Positions 35,068-43,947 of a stretch of 63,693 bases of DNA are shown here, one piece after another. The translations under genes and the position numbers were made by a program. The DNA is from GCA-2786165 sp964625775 (GTDB lineage Bacteria; Pseudomonadota; Gammaproteobacteria; Legionellales; Legionellaceae): contig CAZVEH010000005.1 of assembly GCA_964625775.1 (NCBI GenBank), positions 1 through 63,693 of the forward strand. The letters are read 5' to 3'. Within the stretch, counting starts at the first letter, position 1; every line of letters begins with the position of its first letter. The notes under the pieces are model-generated. The model was given only the letters and a program-made list of their open reading frames with translations. It was not told the origin of the DNA and searched no databases.

Positions 35068-36093
35068 ATGATGTTGAAGCGGTTAAAAAAAATAGGTGAT
35101 AGGATCGTGTATGTGAGCACACACTTGCCATTGTATCAATTTATTTTTAAGAGCTTTTTATTACTTTTACCTTGTGTTTTGTGTCTGGGATATGTTGAAT
35201 ATCGGCTGTCGACGATGTCAGTGAGTTACTCTCAAAAAAAACACGAGTTAGAAAGCCAACTGAAGAAAATAGAGGTTTTGGTCATTGGTTCTTCTAATGC
35301 TTACTATGGTATTAATCCCCATTTTTTTTCCAAAAAAGGATTTAATTTGGCATATCGAGGACAGTGGCCTTATTACGATTGGAAATTTATTCAGAAATAC
35401 ATAAATCTAATGCCCAATTTGAAACTTGTTATTTTTTCTGCTAATTATTTTACCTTGGGCACTCATCCTCTGAAGCACGCGGAGGATTGGCGAATTTATT
35501 TTTATGCACAATATCATCGTATACTACCACCGCAAGAAGGAACCGTTTTGGGGTTTCGTCACTCATTTGACCCCAAGCTTTTTAGCAAAATTGCTTTATT
35601 CGGTGAGAAGACCAAATATTATTTGGAAAACGGAAGTACTCAAGTCGATGCAGGTGAACCTAGCGAAGATATGACAGGGTGGTTCAACGCAGGCACTAAA
35701 CCATGTGATTTGACCTTAAACATTGGTTCAAGTGGTGCAGCAGCTCACAATGCATCGGTTAATCCCTCTAATTTTCAAATGAACTTGAGTTGGGTCGCCA
35801 AAATTGCAAAAAAAGTCCGAGAAAAAAACATTAAGCTTGTGATTCTTGAGCTTCCTGAATCTCATTATTACACAGATAATCTAGATCCAAATAAGACCGC
35901 ATTGATGGAAGAAAGTATCCAAAATTTTGCAAAACTAAATAAAGCGACATTTATTACCTACTTGAACGATGCCCGATTTGATTTAAAAGATTATACCGAT
36001 ATGCCGGATCATTTAAATGCAGTGGGTGCGGAAAAAATTTCCAGAATTATCGATCACGATATTATTGTTCCTGTTATGAAGGTGAGTGCATAA
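35068..36093 (+). CDS. Membrane-anchored SGNH/DltD-like protein, probable MBOAT partner
   Basis: From the ATG at 35068 (GAGG upstream) the protein has 341 residues. One N-terminal membrane helix (about 24-46) is followed by a periplasmic domain with VLVIGSSNAYYGINP, FNLAYRGQWPYYDW and a C-terminal DMPDHLNAVGAEKIS. The GSSN and D-x3-HLN pattern fits an SGNH-hydrolase-type transferase with serine 75/76, aspartate 311 and histidine 315. It lies 11 bases after the MBOAT gene. The inferred role is final transfer of the acyl group to a periplasmic or surface glycan. Confidence 0.75.
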   Translation: MMLKRLKKIGDRIVYVSTHLPLYQFIFKSFLLLLPCVLCLGYVEYRLSTMSVSYSQKKHELESQLKKIEVLVIGSSNAYYGINPHFFSKKGFNLAYRGQWPYYDWKFIQKYINLMPNLKLVIFSANYFTLGTHPLKHAEDWRIYFYAQYHRILPPQEGTVLGFRHSFDPKLFSKIALFGEKTKYYLENGSTQVDAGEPSEDMTGWFNAGTKPCDLTLNIGSSGAAAHNASVNPSNFQMNLSWVAKIAKKVREKNIKLVILELPESHYYTDNLDPNKTALMEESIQNFAKLNKATFITYLNDARFDLKDYTDMPDHLNAVGAEKISRIIDHDIIVPVMKVSA

Positions 36094-36145
36094 TTTTTTT
36101 TCATGTTTATTTTATAGCGATTAATCTAAGTGTATTGGAAATACT

Positions 36146-36562
36146 ATGATTCTTTATAAGGTTATTTTAGATGCCTATTATCTTCATAAAAAACATTTTG
36201 TTGCTTTTTTGCTGACAGGAGTTGTAACTGCTATGCTTTACTTTTCTTTGTTTACATTTGGAGAAAAGATATTGCACGCTAGTCAAACATTATCAGTATG
36301 CCTTGCATATAGTTTAGCTGCCTTTTTCCATTTTTTTGTAAATAAAAAAAAGGTTTTTCGATCCAAGAAATCTAAAAATTTACGAACATTTTCAAAATAT
36401 ATTGTATTACTGATTGTTAATTATGGGATTACCCTCCTTGTCTTGCATATTGGTTTACTGTTCATGCTATCAATGTATTTAAGCCTAGTGGTTGCTGCTG
36501 GGATTACAGCGGTATCAGGGTATATTATGAATAGATTCTGGGTATTTAAAGTGACTATATGA
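36146..36562 (+). CDS. GtrA-like small membrane protein (first)
   Basis: The 138-residue protein has four hydrophobic segments. The GtrA signature region appears as a conserved HFFVNKKKVFRSKK cytoplasmic loop after TM2 and a terminal GYIMNRFWVFK. GtrA proteins are thought to flip undecaprenyl-phosphate-linked sugars. It precedes a large GT-C-like membrane protein, and a GtrB-like GT2 follows at 39801, giving a possible triad. Confidence 0.82.
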   Translation: MILYKVILDAYYLHKKHFVAFLLTGVVTAMLYFSLFTFGEKILHASQTLSVCLAYSLAAFFHFFVNKKKVFRSKKSKNLRTFSKYIVLLIVNYGITLLVLHIGLLFMLSMYLSLVVAAGITAVSGYIMNRFWVFKVTI

Positions 36563-36582
36563 AATAGTGTGATCATTATTTG

Positions 36583-36604
36583 ATACAAAATTATTTTGTA
36601 TAAT
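36583..36604 (+). promoter_or_regulatory. Palindrome ATACAAAA-TTA-TTTTGTAT overlapping a TATAAT -10 box
   Basis: A perfect 8-bp inverted repeat spans 36583-36601. A consensus TATAAT (36599-36604) overlaps its right arm. No good -35 lies at 16-18 bases; TTGATA at 36580 is too close (13 bases). It sits in the spacer before the GTG start of the large membrane protein. It could be an operator over a promoter, or an AT-rich hairpin. Confidence 0.35.
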
Positions 36605-36641
36605 ATTTGCGATGCTCATAACCATAAAAGGAGTTTTTTAA

Positions 36642-38687
36642 GTGCTTTTAGGAACGGATTTTATTTTTATTTTTGCCACTTTTAGTCTTAGTTTTTTGTT
36701 GGGATTACCATTTCTGCTATTGGTTCCGTCTTCGCATTTTCATAATAAATACTTGGCTTCTCCAATTTTTGGTTACGGTTTCATTGGGTTTTTAACAACG
36801 GTTCTCTATAAACATAGGGTTAGTGAGTTATTTTTATTTAAAATACTGTGGATGATAGGATTTCTAATTTTAGGGATTGCTCTCTATCAAAAATTCAAAA
36901 CATCCAGACAGTGGATACAATGGACGAAAACAAATACTTTACTCGTATTTTTTTTGTTTTTAGCTTTTACTTTGATTTTTCTTCCTTATTGGGTTGGCGG
37001 GTTACAATTCTCGGGTTTTCAAGGTTGGATCTGGGATCAATTTGCTTATATAGGTTCCGCGTTAACCTACCAACATAAAACTTTTGCTCAGGTCATAGGC
37101 AGTAATGGATACAGCTACATACAAGACCCTGTGTCTTTAATGGGAGCGATAGAGATTGGACGCAGACCGACAGTCGCTATTCTCTTTGGATTTTTCTCAG
37201 AAATTTCGCCTGAAGAAACTTACCGATGGGGATACTTGTATGTGGCTTTTTTTGTCACAAACGGCATATTAGCGGCAACTTTTTTGATGCGTAATATTTT
37301 TCACTGTTCCACTGCTCGAGCTTTGATGGTAGCGAGTGCGTTTTTTGTAGGATTTTGGGGGCAAGTTTATATAGATTTTAATGCGTGGTCTATGAGTAGC
37401 GTGATACCTATTTTGTTACTGGTTGTTACCTACGTTTGTACCGCAGCTCGGCATATAGGAACTCAAAATCCCTTAACCATATTTGAACTTTTTCCTCTGA
37501 GCTGTCTAATAGGATTTGCTTTTTATTTGTATCCAGAGGACAGTATGTTTCATTTGCCGGGACTCGTGGCGATTGTGATTGTGGCAAATTTTATAAATTT
37601 AAAGCAACAGCTCTCTAAAAAGAATATTATTTCATCATTTAAAGTGATTTTGGCTGGAGTGGCTGGTCTTTTCTTATGCGTGTTTTTTTGGCAGGGAACT
37701 ATCGGTTATTTGATGTTTGCCGCAAAATTTGCTGCACAAAATGTCATGACTCGAGCGGTTTATGGGGAGTATTTACTCCCAATGTTTGGTCAAGCTAACT
37801 GGCTGGGGCCGCTGCTTGACAAAGCTGTTTATTATTCTGGAACAACTGTTCATTCAGAAAATCAGGGCGTTGTTTTATCATATATTTTGAAACATATTTT
37901 TGTCGATGGCCACCTTGAAGTTCTCTATTATTTGATTGTGGATGGATTTTATGGGTTTTTGGGGGTGTATTTTTTTACTCCTTTGGCCAGTGTGACGCCA
38001 TTCATTCAAGAGTTTTGGAGAGCGCTTCTTGCCATTAATATGATAGCTTTTATTGGTTACCAATTTAAAAGCTATATTCAAGCTGCATCAAAGTTCCGTT
38101 TGTTTTTTGTGTTTGTTGGGCTTATATGCACAATTTTAATTTGTTTTTTATGTGCGACTAGGATATTTGCTATGGCAAGAGGCATTTTTTATGTTGCCCC
38201 TTACTGTTTTATACTATTTTTTATTCCTTTTTTATCATCTGAAAAAATAGTTTCTTATAAAAACACTTTTTATATTTTTCTTATTCTCAGTCAATTCGGT
38301 TTTGGAGTGGCACGTATTGTTTTTGCTGCACAACATCATTTGCCCCTGTATTCGTTGCCATACTCATTTGCAAGAGCACACTATTTCCCCGAAGCTCAAA
38401 CTCAGTATGATTGGAATTTGAGTCGATTTGATGCAGCTTTAAATAATTGCCATCGAGTGTATGTGGATATATCAAATGGATGGCAAGAATACGCGGTTGT
38501 TTATTACCTCTATTCTAAAAATAAGGAGTTCGTGAAAAAACTTCCAGTTAGAACTTCTTTTTGGGCAGTGGATCCAATTGGATATCAAGCATTGAATGGT
38601 ATGGAAGATTGTACTTTCTCGACCATTAAAAAGATTATGAATCATGTGGAGTTCAATGAGCTACAATTGACGCCCTATCAGAGATAA
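36642..38687 (+). CDS. Large polytopic membrane protein, GT-C/GtrC-like candidate
   Basis: The 681-residue protein starts at GTG with AAAAGGAG eight bases upstream. It has twelve or more hydrophobic segments and a soluble C-terminal tail (about 600-681). Early in the chain a loop WIWDQFAYIGSALTYQ resembles the acidic-aromatic first-loop motif of lipid-sugar-dependent glycosyltransferases. I do not recognise the family. Its size and its GtrA/GtrB neighbours suggest a serotype-specific GtrC-type transferase, with an O-antigen polymerase as the alternative. Confidence 0.55.
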   Translation: MLLGTDFIFIFATFSLSFLLGLPFLLLVPSSHFHNKYLASPIFGYGFIGFLTTVLYKHRVSELFLFKILWMIGFLILGIALYQKFKTSRQWIQWTKTNTLLVFFLFLAFTLIFLPYWVGGLQFSGFQGWIWDQFAYIGSALTYQHKTFAQVIGSNGYSYIQDPVSLMGAIEIGRRPTVAILFGFFSEISPEETYRWGYLYVAFFVTNGILAATFLMRNIFHCSTARALMVASAFFVGFWGQVYIDFNAWSMSSVIPILLLVVTYVCTAARHIGTQNPLTIFELFPLSCLIGFAFYLYPEDSMFHLPGLVAIVIVANFINLKQQLSKKNIISSFKVILAGVAGLFLCVFFWQGTIGYLMFAAKFAAQNVMTRAVYGEYLLPMFGQANWLGPLLDKAVYYSGTTVHSENQGVVLSYILKHIFVDGHLEVLYYLIVDGFYGFLGVYFFTPLASVTPFIQEFWRALLAINMIAFIGYQFKSYIQAASKFRLFFVFVGLICTILICFLCATRIFAMARGIFYVAPYCFILFFIPFLSSEKIVSYKNTFYIFLILSQFGFGVARIVFAAQHHLPLYSLPYSFARAHYFPEAQTQYDWNLSRFDAALNNCHRVYVDISNGWQEYAVVYYLYSKNKEFVKKLPVRTSFWAVDPIGYQALNGMEDCTFSTIKKIMNHVEFNELQLTPYQR

Positions 38688-38689
38688 CT

Positions 38690-39655
38690 ATGAATAAAAT
38701 ATATCAAATAAGTGCAGGTGGTATCGTTTTGATGAGTACCATTCTATCGTCAACAACAGAAGCTGGTGTAATACCTAAAGATGCCCTTACAATAGCCAAT
38801 TCTGTGCTAGCGTTGAAAGTGAACGGTCATCCTCGAGCAATAGTCGTCATATCTAAGAATGACGTGAAGCATGTTACTTATACCATCTCTCCAGCCTTGC
38901 CAAGTGGTACCCAAATATCACCTGCTGATTGCGGTGATATGAAGGGGGAGGATAAATGTGTTTTGACTATTTCGCCGGGCCCTTTTCCAAGCGCACTTCC
39001 TGGTACTGTGGCTCAACCGAGTTTGATAACGATAAGTGGGGAAAACGGCAATAAAGTGATGGCAGAGATCTCTGTCTTAACTTACGGTAGTTTATATCAA
39101 CAAGGGTATGTGTTTGCATTATATGATGATTTAAATAAATATCCCTCCGTAAGAAGTATTGGGGGAACCATTGCTTCTCTTCAAAATAATCACCCCTCAA
39201 TTGCTTGGGGGAATGGTACTTTTATCCATACAAAAGCGACAAGTTTATCTAATGGTTGGGAAAACACCAGATTAATCAAAATTGCCCAGGGAGATAGCCA
39301 ATATGCTGCCTCAATCTGCGCGCATTATCAAATTGATAAGCACGGAAACTCGCCTTGTAAAGAGAGTGTTTGTTATTCTGAATGGTATGTCCCCTCTGTT
39401 TGTCAATTGGGTTCGGTCAACAAAGGAATAGGCTGCTTAGGTATGCCAACACAGCCTAATATGGAGGAAAATCTGTTTCGCCTTAATCCTTCCATAGGTA
39501 GTTTGGCTGGGTATCACTGGAGTTCCACTGAATATGAAAATGACCCATTGAAAACAGCATGGATTCAATTTTTTGATGGTAATCACAGTGCAGAGAGGTT
39601 TATTGTTAGCAAAGAAAGCATTTCAGCAATTCGATGTGTGAGAGACATTGTATAG
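38690..39655 (+). CDS. Secreted DUF1566 (Lcl C-terminal-like) protein
   Basis: The 321-residue protein has a signal peptide (positively charged MNK, hydrophobic core, cleavage probably near TEA-GVIP). A short beta-rich domain follows, then a C-terminal DUF1566 domain with YSEWYVPSVCQLG, HWSSTEY and the closing IRCVRDIV. Several cysteines suggest disulfides. Such domains occur in Legionella-type surface and adhesin proteins. It starts 2 bases after the membrane protein. Its place in a glycan locus hints at a surface partner, but no function is known. Confidence 0.78.
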   Translation: MNKIYQISAGGIVLMSTILSSTTEAGVIPKDALTIANSVLALKVNGHPRAIVVISKNDVKHVTYTISPALPSGTQISPADCGDMKGEDKCVLTISPGPFPSALPGTVAQPSLITISGENGNKVMAEISVLTYGSLYQQGYVFALYDDLNKYPSVRSIGGTIASLQNNHPSIAWGNGTFIHTKATSLSNGWENTRLIKIAQGDSQYAASICAHYQIDKHGNSPCKESVCYSEWYVPSVCQLGSVNKGIGCLGMPTQPNMEENLFRLNPSIGSLAGYHWSSTEYENDPLKTAWIQFFDGNHSAERFIVSKESISAIRCVRDIV

Positions 39656-39717
39656 ATAAAAAAGCACCATAAGGGGTTTGTGTTTTCGCAGATAAGTAGA
39701 GAGCTAATGTTAGCGCG

Positions 39718-39746
39718 TTGTTTTCTGAAATCCAGTTTGCTATGAT
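39718..39746 (+). promoter_or_regulatory. Candidate sigma-70 promoter before the GT2/heptose run
   Basis: TTGTTT (39718-39723) and TATGAT (39741-39746) are separated by 17 bases and lie 54 bases before the chosen ATG at 39801. The -10 matches at five of six positions and the -35 at three. The spacer of about 145 bases between the DUF1566 gene and the GT2 gene makes a new transcript start plausible here. Confidence 0.4.
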
Positions 39747-39800
39747 GACCGTCTCAAAAGTCAAACGCAAGGGATGCGACGATTAAAAGGGAAGAGTTTG

Positions 39801-40766
39801 ATGTCTAACAGAAGTAAAAAATCAGAGTGCACTCAGTTATCTGTGATTGTCCCCGTCTACAAAGAAGCCAAAAACATTCAGCCTTTTTTGTCGCGTATGG
39901 AGGCAGTTTTATCCCGTATGGAGTTGGATTACGAGATTATTTTTTGTTTAGATCCGTCTCCCGATCAAACCGAACAAATCATTCAACATGAAATTGAACG
40001 CAATGTACGTATTAAATTATTAGGTTTCTCAAGACGATTTGGCCAACCTGCGGCAACGATGGCAGGTATTTTATATTGCAAGGGCCATGCATGTGTCGTT
40101 ATCGATGTTGATCTGCAAGATCCTCCAGAATTAATCGAATCGATGTATCATAAACTGCAAGAAGGTTATGAGGTTGTCTATGCCAAAAGACGATCTCGTA
40201 AAGGTGAAACCGTGCTTAAGAGAATCATTTCTTATTTTGGCTACAAAGTAATCAATAAATTGACTGATTTACAAATTCCTACAAACACAGGGGATTTCCG
40301 TGTGATGTCGAGGCGAGTGATTGAAGAATTACGTAGTCTTAATGAATCGCATGGTTTCTTACGTGGACTTGTAGCTTTTGTTGGGTTTAAGCAAACTTTT
40401 ATTGAATACGATAGGGATGAGAGATTAACCGGAAAAGGTAATTATAATCGCTATACAGGTTCATTAAAAATTGGTTTAAATGGATTAATTAGTTTTAGCA
40501 GCCGGCCCTTGCAAATGATGTCAGTGGTTGGAGCAAGCTTTGCCGGGCTTAGCTTTTTGCTAGGAACTTGGTATCTCCTGCAAAAATTACTGGGTATTCA
40601 TTTGACGCCAGGTTTATCCACAACGGTTCTAGTGGTTACTTTTTTTTCGGGCGTACAATTACTATGTTTGGGTTTGATGGGAGAATATATCGGCCGCATT
40701 TATGAGGAAGTAAAGCGTCGTCCCATGTATATTTTAGACAAAGTAATCGATAAGGATGCAATATGA
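39801..40766 (+). CDS. GtrB/DPM1-like family 2 glycosyltransferase
   Basis: From the ATG at 39801 (GGGAAGAG upstream) the protein has about 321 residues. It has VIVPVYKEAKNI, FSRRFGQPAATMAGI, the VVIDVDLQDPPE DxD region and TNTGDFRVMSR. Two C-terminal membrane helices and KRRPMYILDK complete the classic GtrB architecture. It presumably makes an undecaprenyl-phosphate sugar used by a GT-C protein of this locus. An upstream in-frame ATG at 39774 lacks a good binding site. Confidence 0.87.
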   Translation: MSNRSKKSECTQLSVIVPVYKEAKNIQPFLSRMEAVLSRMELDYEIIFCLDPSPDQTEQIIQHEIERNVRIKLLGFSRRFGQPAATMAGILYCKGHACVVIDVDLQDPPELIESMYHKLQEGYEVVYAKRRSRKGETVLKRIISYFGYKVINKLTDLQIPTNTGDFRVMSRRVIEELRSLNESHGFLRGLVAFVGFKQTFIEYDRDERLTGKGNYNRYTGSLKIGLNGLISFSSRPLQMMSVVGASFAGLSFLLGTWYLLQKLLGIHLTPGLSTTVLVVTFFSGVQLLCLGLMGEYIGRIYEEVKRRPMYILDKVIDKDAI

Positions 40767-41650
40767 GTTTGCCGTTTTCTTTATTACCAACTAACGTCAA
40801 TAATCCTACTCCTATTTGGGATGGAAATGAGTTCCAAATTGGTTCAGAGTCCGTAAAGGTATTAGAATACAGCCAAAATAATCAAGGGTGGAATGATGAG
40901 CTTACTCATTTTCATGAAGAATCTGTAGGTGATCAGCATTTTATTGATTGTGCATCCAGGGAGCACGCCATTAATGAATTGAAAAAGTGCTTGCCGAATG
41001 AGGGCGCAACAATTCTTGAAGTGGGGTGTTCTTCAGGTTATCTGATCAAAAAAATCAAACATGTTTTTCCAAAGGCGATGGTGATGGGCGCCGATATAGT
41101 TAGTGAGCCTTTGCAGCGATTAGCTGAAACAATGGCAGGCGTGCCTTTTTTTCGATTTGATTTAACACAATGTCCGTTGCCAGATGATTGTATCGACGCC
41201 ATTGTGATTTTGAATGTGTTGGAGCATATAGAGGATGATGCGTGTGCTTTGCAACAAATGTATCGTATCTTAAAGCCTGGTGGGACGTTGATTATTGAAG
41301 TGCCTTCCGGACCAAATTTGTATGATATTTATGATAAAATGATGATGCACTATCGTCGCTACTCTTTGTCTAACTTGTGTCAACTGGTCAAACAATCGGG
41401 CTTTAATGTTCTTAAGCAATCGCATCTAGGATTTTTTCTTTTTCCCGGTTTTTGGTTGGTTAAGCAACGTAACAAACGTTTGTTTAAAAATTCAGATTTT
41501 GTACAAAGAGTATCTGTGCAAAACAATATTAAACAAACAGGGGATAGTAAGTTGTTGCATGCTGTAATGCGCTTGGAGCTTATCATCGGGCGAAAAATGT
41601 CCTTTCCGAGAGGTATTCGTTGTCTTGTGCGTTGTCAAAAACCAAGATAA
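40763..41650 (+). CDS. SAM-dependent methyltransferase
   Basis: The 295-residue protein overlaps the GT2 stop by 4 bases. It has ILEVGCSSGYLIKKI as SAM motif I, GADIVSEPL, the LNVLEHIEDD motif and ILKPGGTLIIEVPSGPN, typical of Methyltransf_11-type enzymes in polysaccharide loci. The substrate is presumably a glycan, a nucleotide sugar or a lipid-linked sugar. Confidence 0.82.
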   Translation: MSLPFSLLPTNVNNPTPIWDGNEFQIGSESVKVLEYSQNNQGWNDELTHFHEESVGDQHFIDCASREHAINELKKCLPNEGATILEVGCSSGYLIKKIKHVFPKAMVMGADIVSEPLQRLAETMAGVPFFRFDLTQCPLPDDCIDAIVILNVLEHIEDDACALQQMYRILKPGGTLIIEVPSGPNLYDIYDKMMMHYRRYSLSNLCQLVKQSGFNVLKQSHLGFFLFPGFWLVKQRNKRLFKNSDFVQRVSVQNNIKQTGDSKLLHAVMRLELIIGRKMSFPRGIRCLVRCQKPR

Positions 41651-41701
41651 AGGGCCTCGTCAAAGAGATAGGAAGACAGAATCAAATATAAGGATGTTGA
41701 A

Positions 41702-42658
41702 GTGCGTTATTTTGTTACAGGTTGTGCTGGATTCATTGGTAGTCATGTCACCAATACATTGCTCAAACAAGGTCATGATGTTGTAGGGTTTGATAATCTT
41801 TCTACAGGACTCGCGGAATTTTTAGAAGAATCGCAATTGTCGGAGAAGTTTACATTCGTGTACGGTGATCTCTTAAATCGTGAACTTATCACAGAGGCAA
41901 TGCAGGGTATAGATGCGGTGTTTCATTTGGCCGCTAATGCTGATGTTCGTTTTGGAACGAATCATCCTCATAAAGATTTAGAACAAAATACAATTGCTAC
42001 TTTTCATGTCTTGGAAGCTATGCGCGCGAATCAGGTGAACTGTATCGCCTTTTCTTCCACAGGTTCAATTTATGGAGACGCGCATATTATTCCAACCCCA
42101 GAATCTGCACCGTTTCCAGTGCAAACATCTTTGTACGGTGCTTCAAAACTTGCGGCTGAAGGGTTGATTCAAGCGTATTGTGAGGGGTTTGGTTTCAAGG
42201 CTTATATTTTTCGTTTTGTTTCGATTCTTGGCGAAAGATATACTCATGGGCATGTATTTGATTTTTATAAGCAACTTTTGGAAAATCCAGAAAAACTGCA
42301 TATTTTAGGAAATGGTCAACAACGAAAGTCATATCTTTATATTCACGACTGTATAGATGCTATGCTTTTTGCCATGCAGCATGCACATGAAAAAGTAAAT
42401 GTATTTAATTTGGGCACGAACGAGTATTGCCAGGTCAACGATTCAATCGGCTGGATCTGTGATTATTTAAGTGTAGCGCCTCAACGAACTTATGAGGGTG
42501 GAGAGCGTGGGTGGATAGGTGATAATCCCTTCATATTTTTGGATTGTTCCAAAATACGAGATTTGGGTTGGAAGCCCAAGCTGACAATCCAGGAAGGCAT
42601 TACGCAAACCATTAAATATTTATACGAAAATCCTTGGGTATTGGAGGCTCGCGTATGA
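41702..42658 (+). CDS. NAD-dependent sugar epimerase/dehydratase (GalE-like)
   Basis: The 318-residue extended SDR begins at GTG, with VTGCAGFIGSHVTN as the NAD motif, HLAANADVRFGT, SSTGSIYGD and catalytic YGASK. The closest general resemblance is to UDP-glucose 4-epimerase-like proteins. It opens a run of nine genes linked by 4-base overlaps or short gaps, ending in GDP-heptose synthesis. It may act on GDP-manno-heptose or on a UDP-sugar. Confidence 0.83.
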   Translation: MRYFVTGCAGFIGSHVTNTLLKQGHDVVGFDNLSTGLAEFLEESQLSEKFTFVYGDLLNRELITEAMQGIDAVFHLAANADVRFGTNHPHKDLEQNTIATFHVLEAMRANQVNCIAFSSTGSIYGDAHIIPTPESAPFPVQTSLYGASKLAAEGLIQAYCEGFGFKAYIFRFVSILGERYTHGHVFDFYKQLLENPEKLHILGNGQQRKSYLYIHDCIDAMLFAMQHAHEKVNVFNLGTNEYCQVNDSIGWICDYLSVAPQRTYEGGERGWIGDNPFIFLDCSKIRDLGWKPKLTIQEGITQTIKYLYENPWVLEARV

Positions 42659-43947
42659 AAATAGCGGTGGTCGGAACTTGGCATTTGGGGTGCGTCACTG
42701 CTGCTTGCATGGCCCATGCTGGGTTTGATGTGATAGCTTATGACCCTCATGAAGAAACAATTAAGAATTTACAACAAAATAAACCACCTATTTTTGAACC
42801 GGGATTGCAAGAGCTGCTGCAAAGCGGGCAAGCGGCAAAAACATTACGTTATACCTCCTATCTTCCAGAGCTTGCTGAAGCGAATGTCATTTGGATTACT
42901 TTTGACACGCCAGTGGATGACCAAGATCATGCCGATGTAAATTTTGTTGTCAACGAAATAGAAAAAGTTTTTTCGGTGGTACAAGATAACGCACTCATTA
43001 TGATTTCTTCCCAGATTCCAGTAGGAACGACTCGGCAATTACAACAACAATGTGGGCGACAGTTTCCTGAAAAAAACATTTTTTTTGCGTATATACCTGA
43101 AAATTTGCGGTTGGGTAAAGCTATTGAAGTTTTCAGCAAACCAGATCGAGTCATTGTGGGCCTACAAGAAGGTGTCGCAAAAAGTAGGATTGAGCAATTA
43201 TTCAGGCCATTTACAGACCATCTAATGTGGATGTCTATTGAATCGGCGGAAATGACGAAACATGCCTTGAATGCGTTTTTAGCCAGTTCAGTGGTTTTTA
43301 TCAATGAATTAGCTCTGTTGTGTGAAAGAGTCGGAGCGGATGCCAAGGAAGTTGAGCAAGGTTTAAAAAGTGAAGAACGTATAGGGTCCAAGGCTTATTT
43401 GCGTGCGGGAAACGCAATTGCTGGAGGCACATTAGCACGAGATGTTAAATTTTTGTTGCAAGTTGGCAAGCAGCAAAAACTTAGTACGCCAATGTTTCAA
43501 TCGTTACTTGAAAGTAATGAGAACCATAAGCTCTGGGCATGTCAGCGTATTTTAACTGTAATACCTGATTTGTCGAATCAAATCATTGCGGTGCTTGGTT
43601 TAACCTATAAGCCCGGAACGAATACTCTACGTCGTTCTGCTGCACTTGAAACTTGTCGATGGTTAAGTGAGCAAGGAGCTAAAATAGTTGCACATGATCC
43701 GGTAATCACTAGTTTGCCGGAACCCTTTTCAAAATTTATTGCATTGCAATCTACGATTGATGAAACGCTGCAAAATGCTGATGCAGTGATCATCGCGACG
43801 GAATGGCCTGTTTTTCAAGACGTAACTGCGGACCAACTAGTCACAAGATTGAGAAAACCATTTGTTTTTGATGCCAGTGGTTTCATAAGAAAACATATTT
43901 CGATGGATGCACGTATTCAATATTATTCTGTAGGAAGTCAGTTATGA
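42655..43947 (+). CDS. UDP-glucose/GDP-mannose dehydrogenase family protein lacking the catalytic cysteine
   Basis: The 430-residue protein has the family layout: an N-terminal NAD domain, a central helical segment EMTKHALNAFLASS and a C-terminal GLTYKPGTNTLRRSAALE. Two key sites differ. The NAD motif reads VVGTWHLG instead of G-x-G-x2-G. The GGSCLPKD-like active-site loop reads IAGGTLARD with no cysteine. UDP-glucose dehydrogenases need that cysteine for the second oxidation, so a different chemistry (single oxidation, or none) is likely. I set the start at 42655 (ATGA overlap) rather than 42634. Confidence 0.78.
   Translation: MKIAVVGTWHLGCVTAACMAHAGFDVIAYDPHEETIKNLQQNKPPIFEPGLQELLQSGQAAKTLRYTSYLPELAEANVIWITFDTPVDDQDHADVNFVVNEIEKVFSVVQDNALIMISSQIPVGTTRQLQQQCGRQFPEKNIFFAYIPENLRLGKAIEVFSKPDRVIVGLQEGVAKSRIEQLFRPFTDHLMWMSIESAEMTKHALNAFLASSVVFINELALLCERVGADAKEVEQGLKSEERIGSKAYLRAGNAIAGGTLARDVKFLLQVGKQQKLSTPMFQSLLESNENHKLWACQRILTVIPDLSNQIIAVLGLTYKPGTNTLRRSAALETCRWLSEQGAKIVAHDPVITSLPEPFSKFIALQSTIDETLQNADAVIIATEWPVFQDVTADQLVTRLRKPFVFDASGFIRKHISMDARIQYYSVGSQL

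Noticed and set aside
36571..36606. TTGATA/TATAAT promoter with 13-base spacing before the large membrane protein
   Set aside because: The spacing is too short for sigma-70; only the palindrome and the -10-like box are reported, at low confidence.
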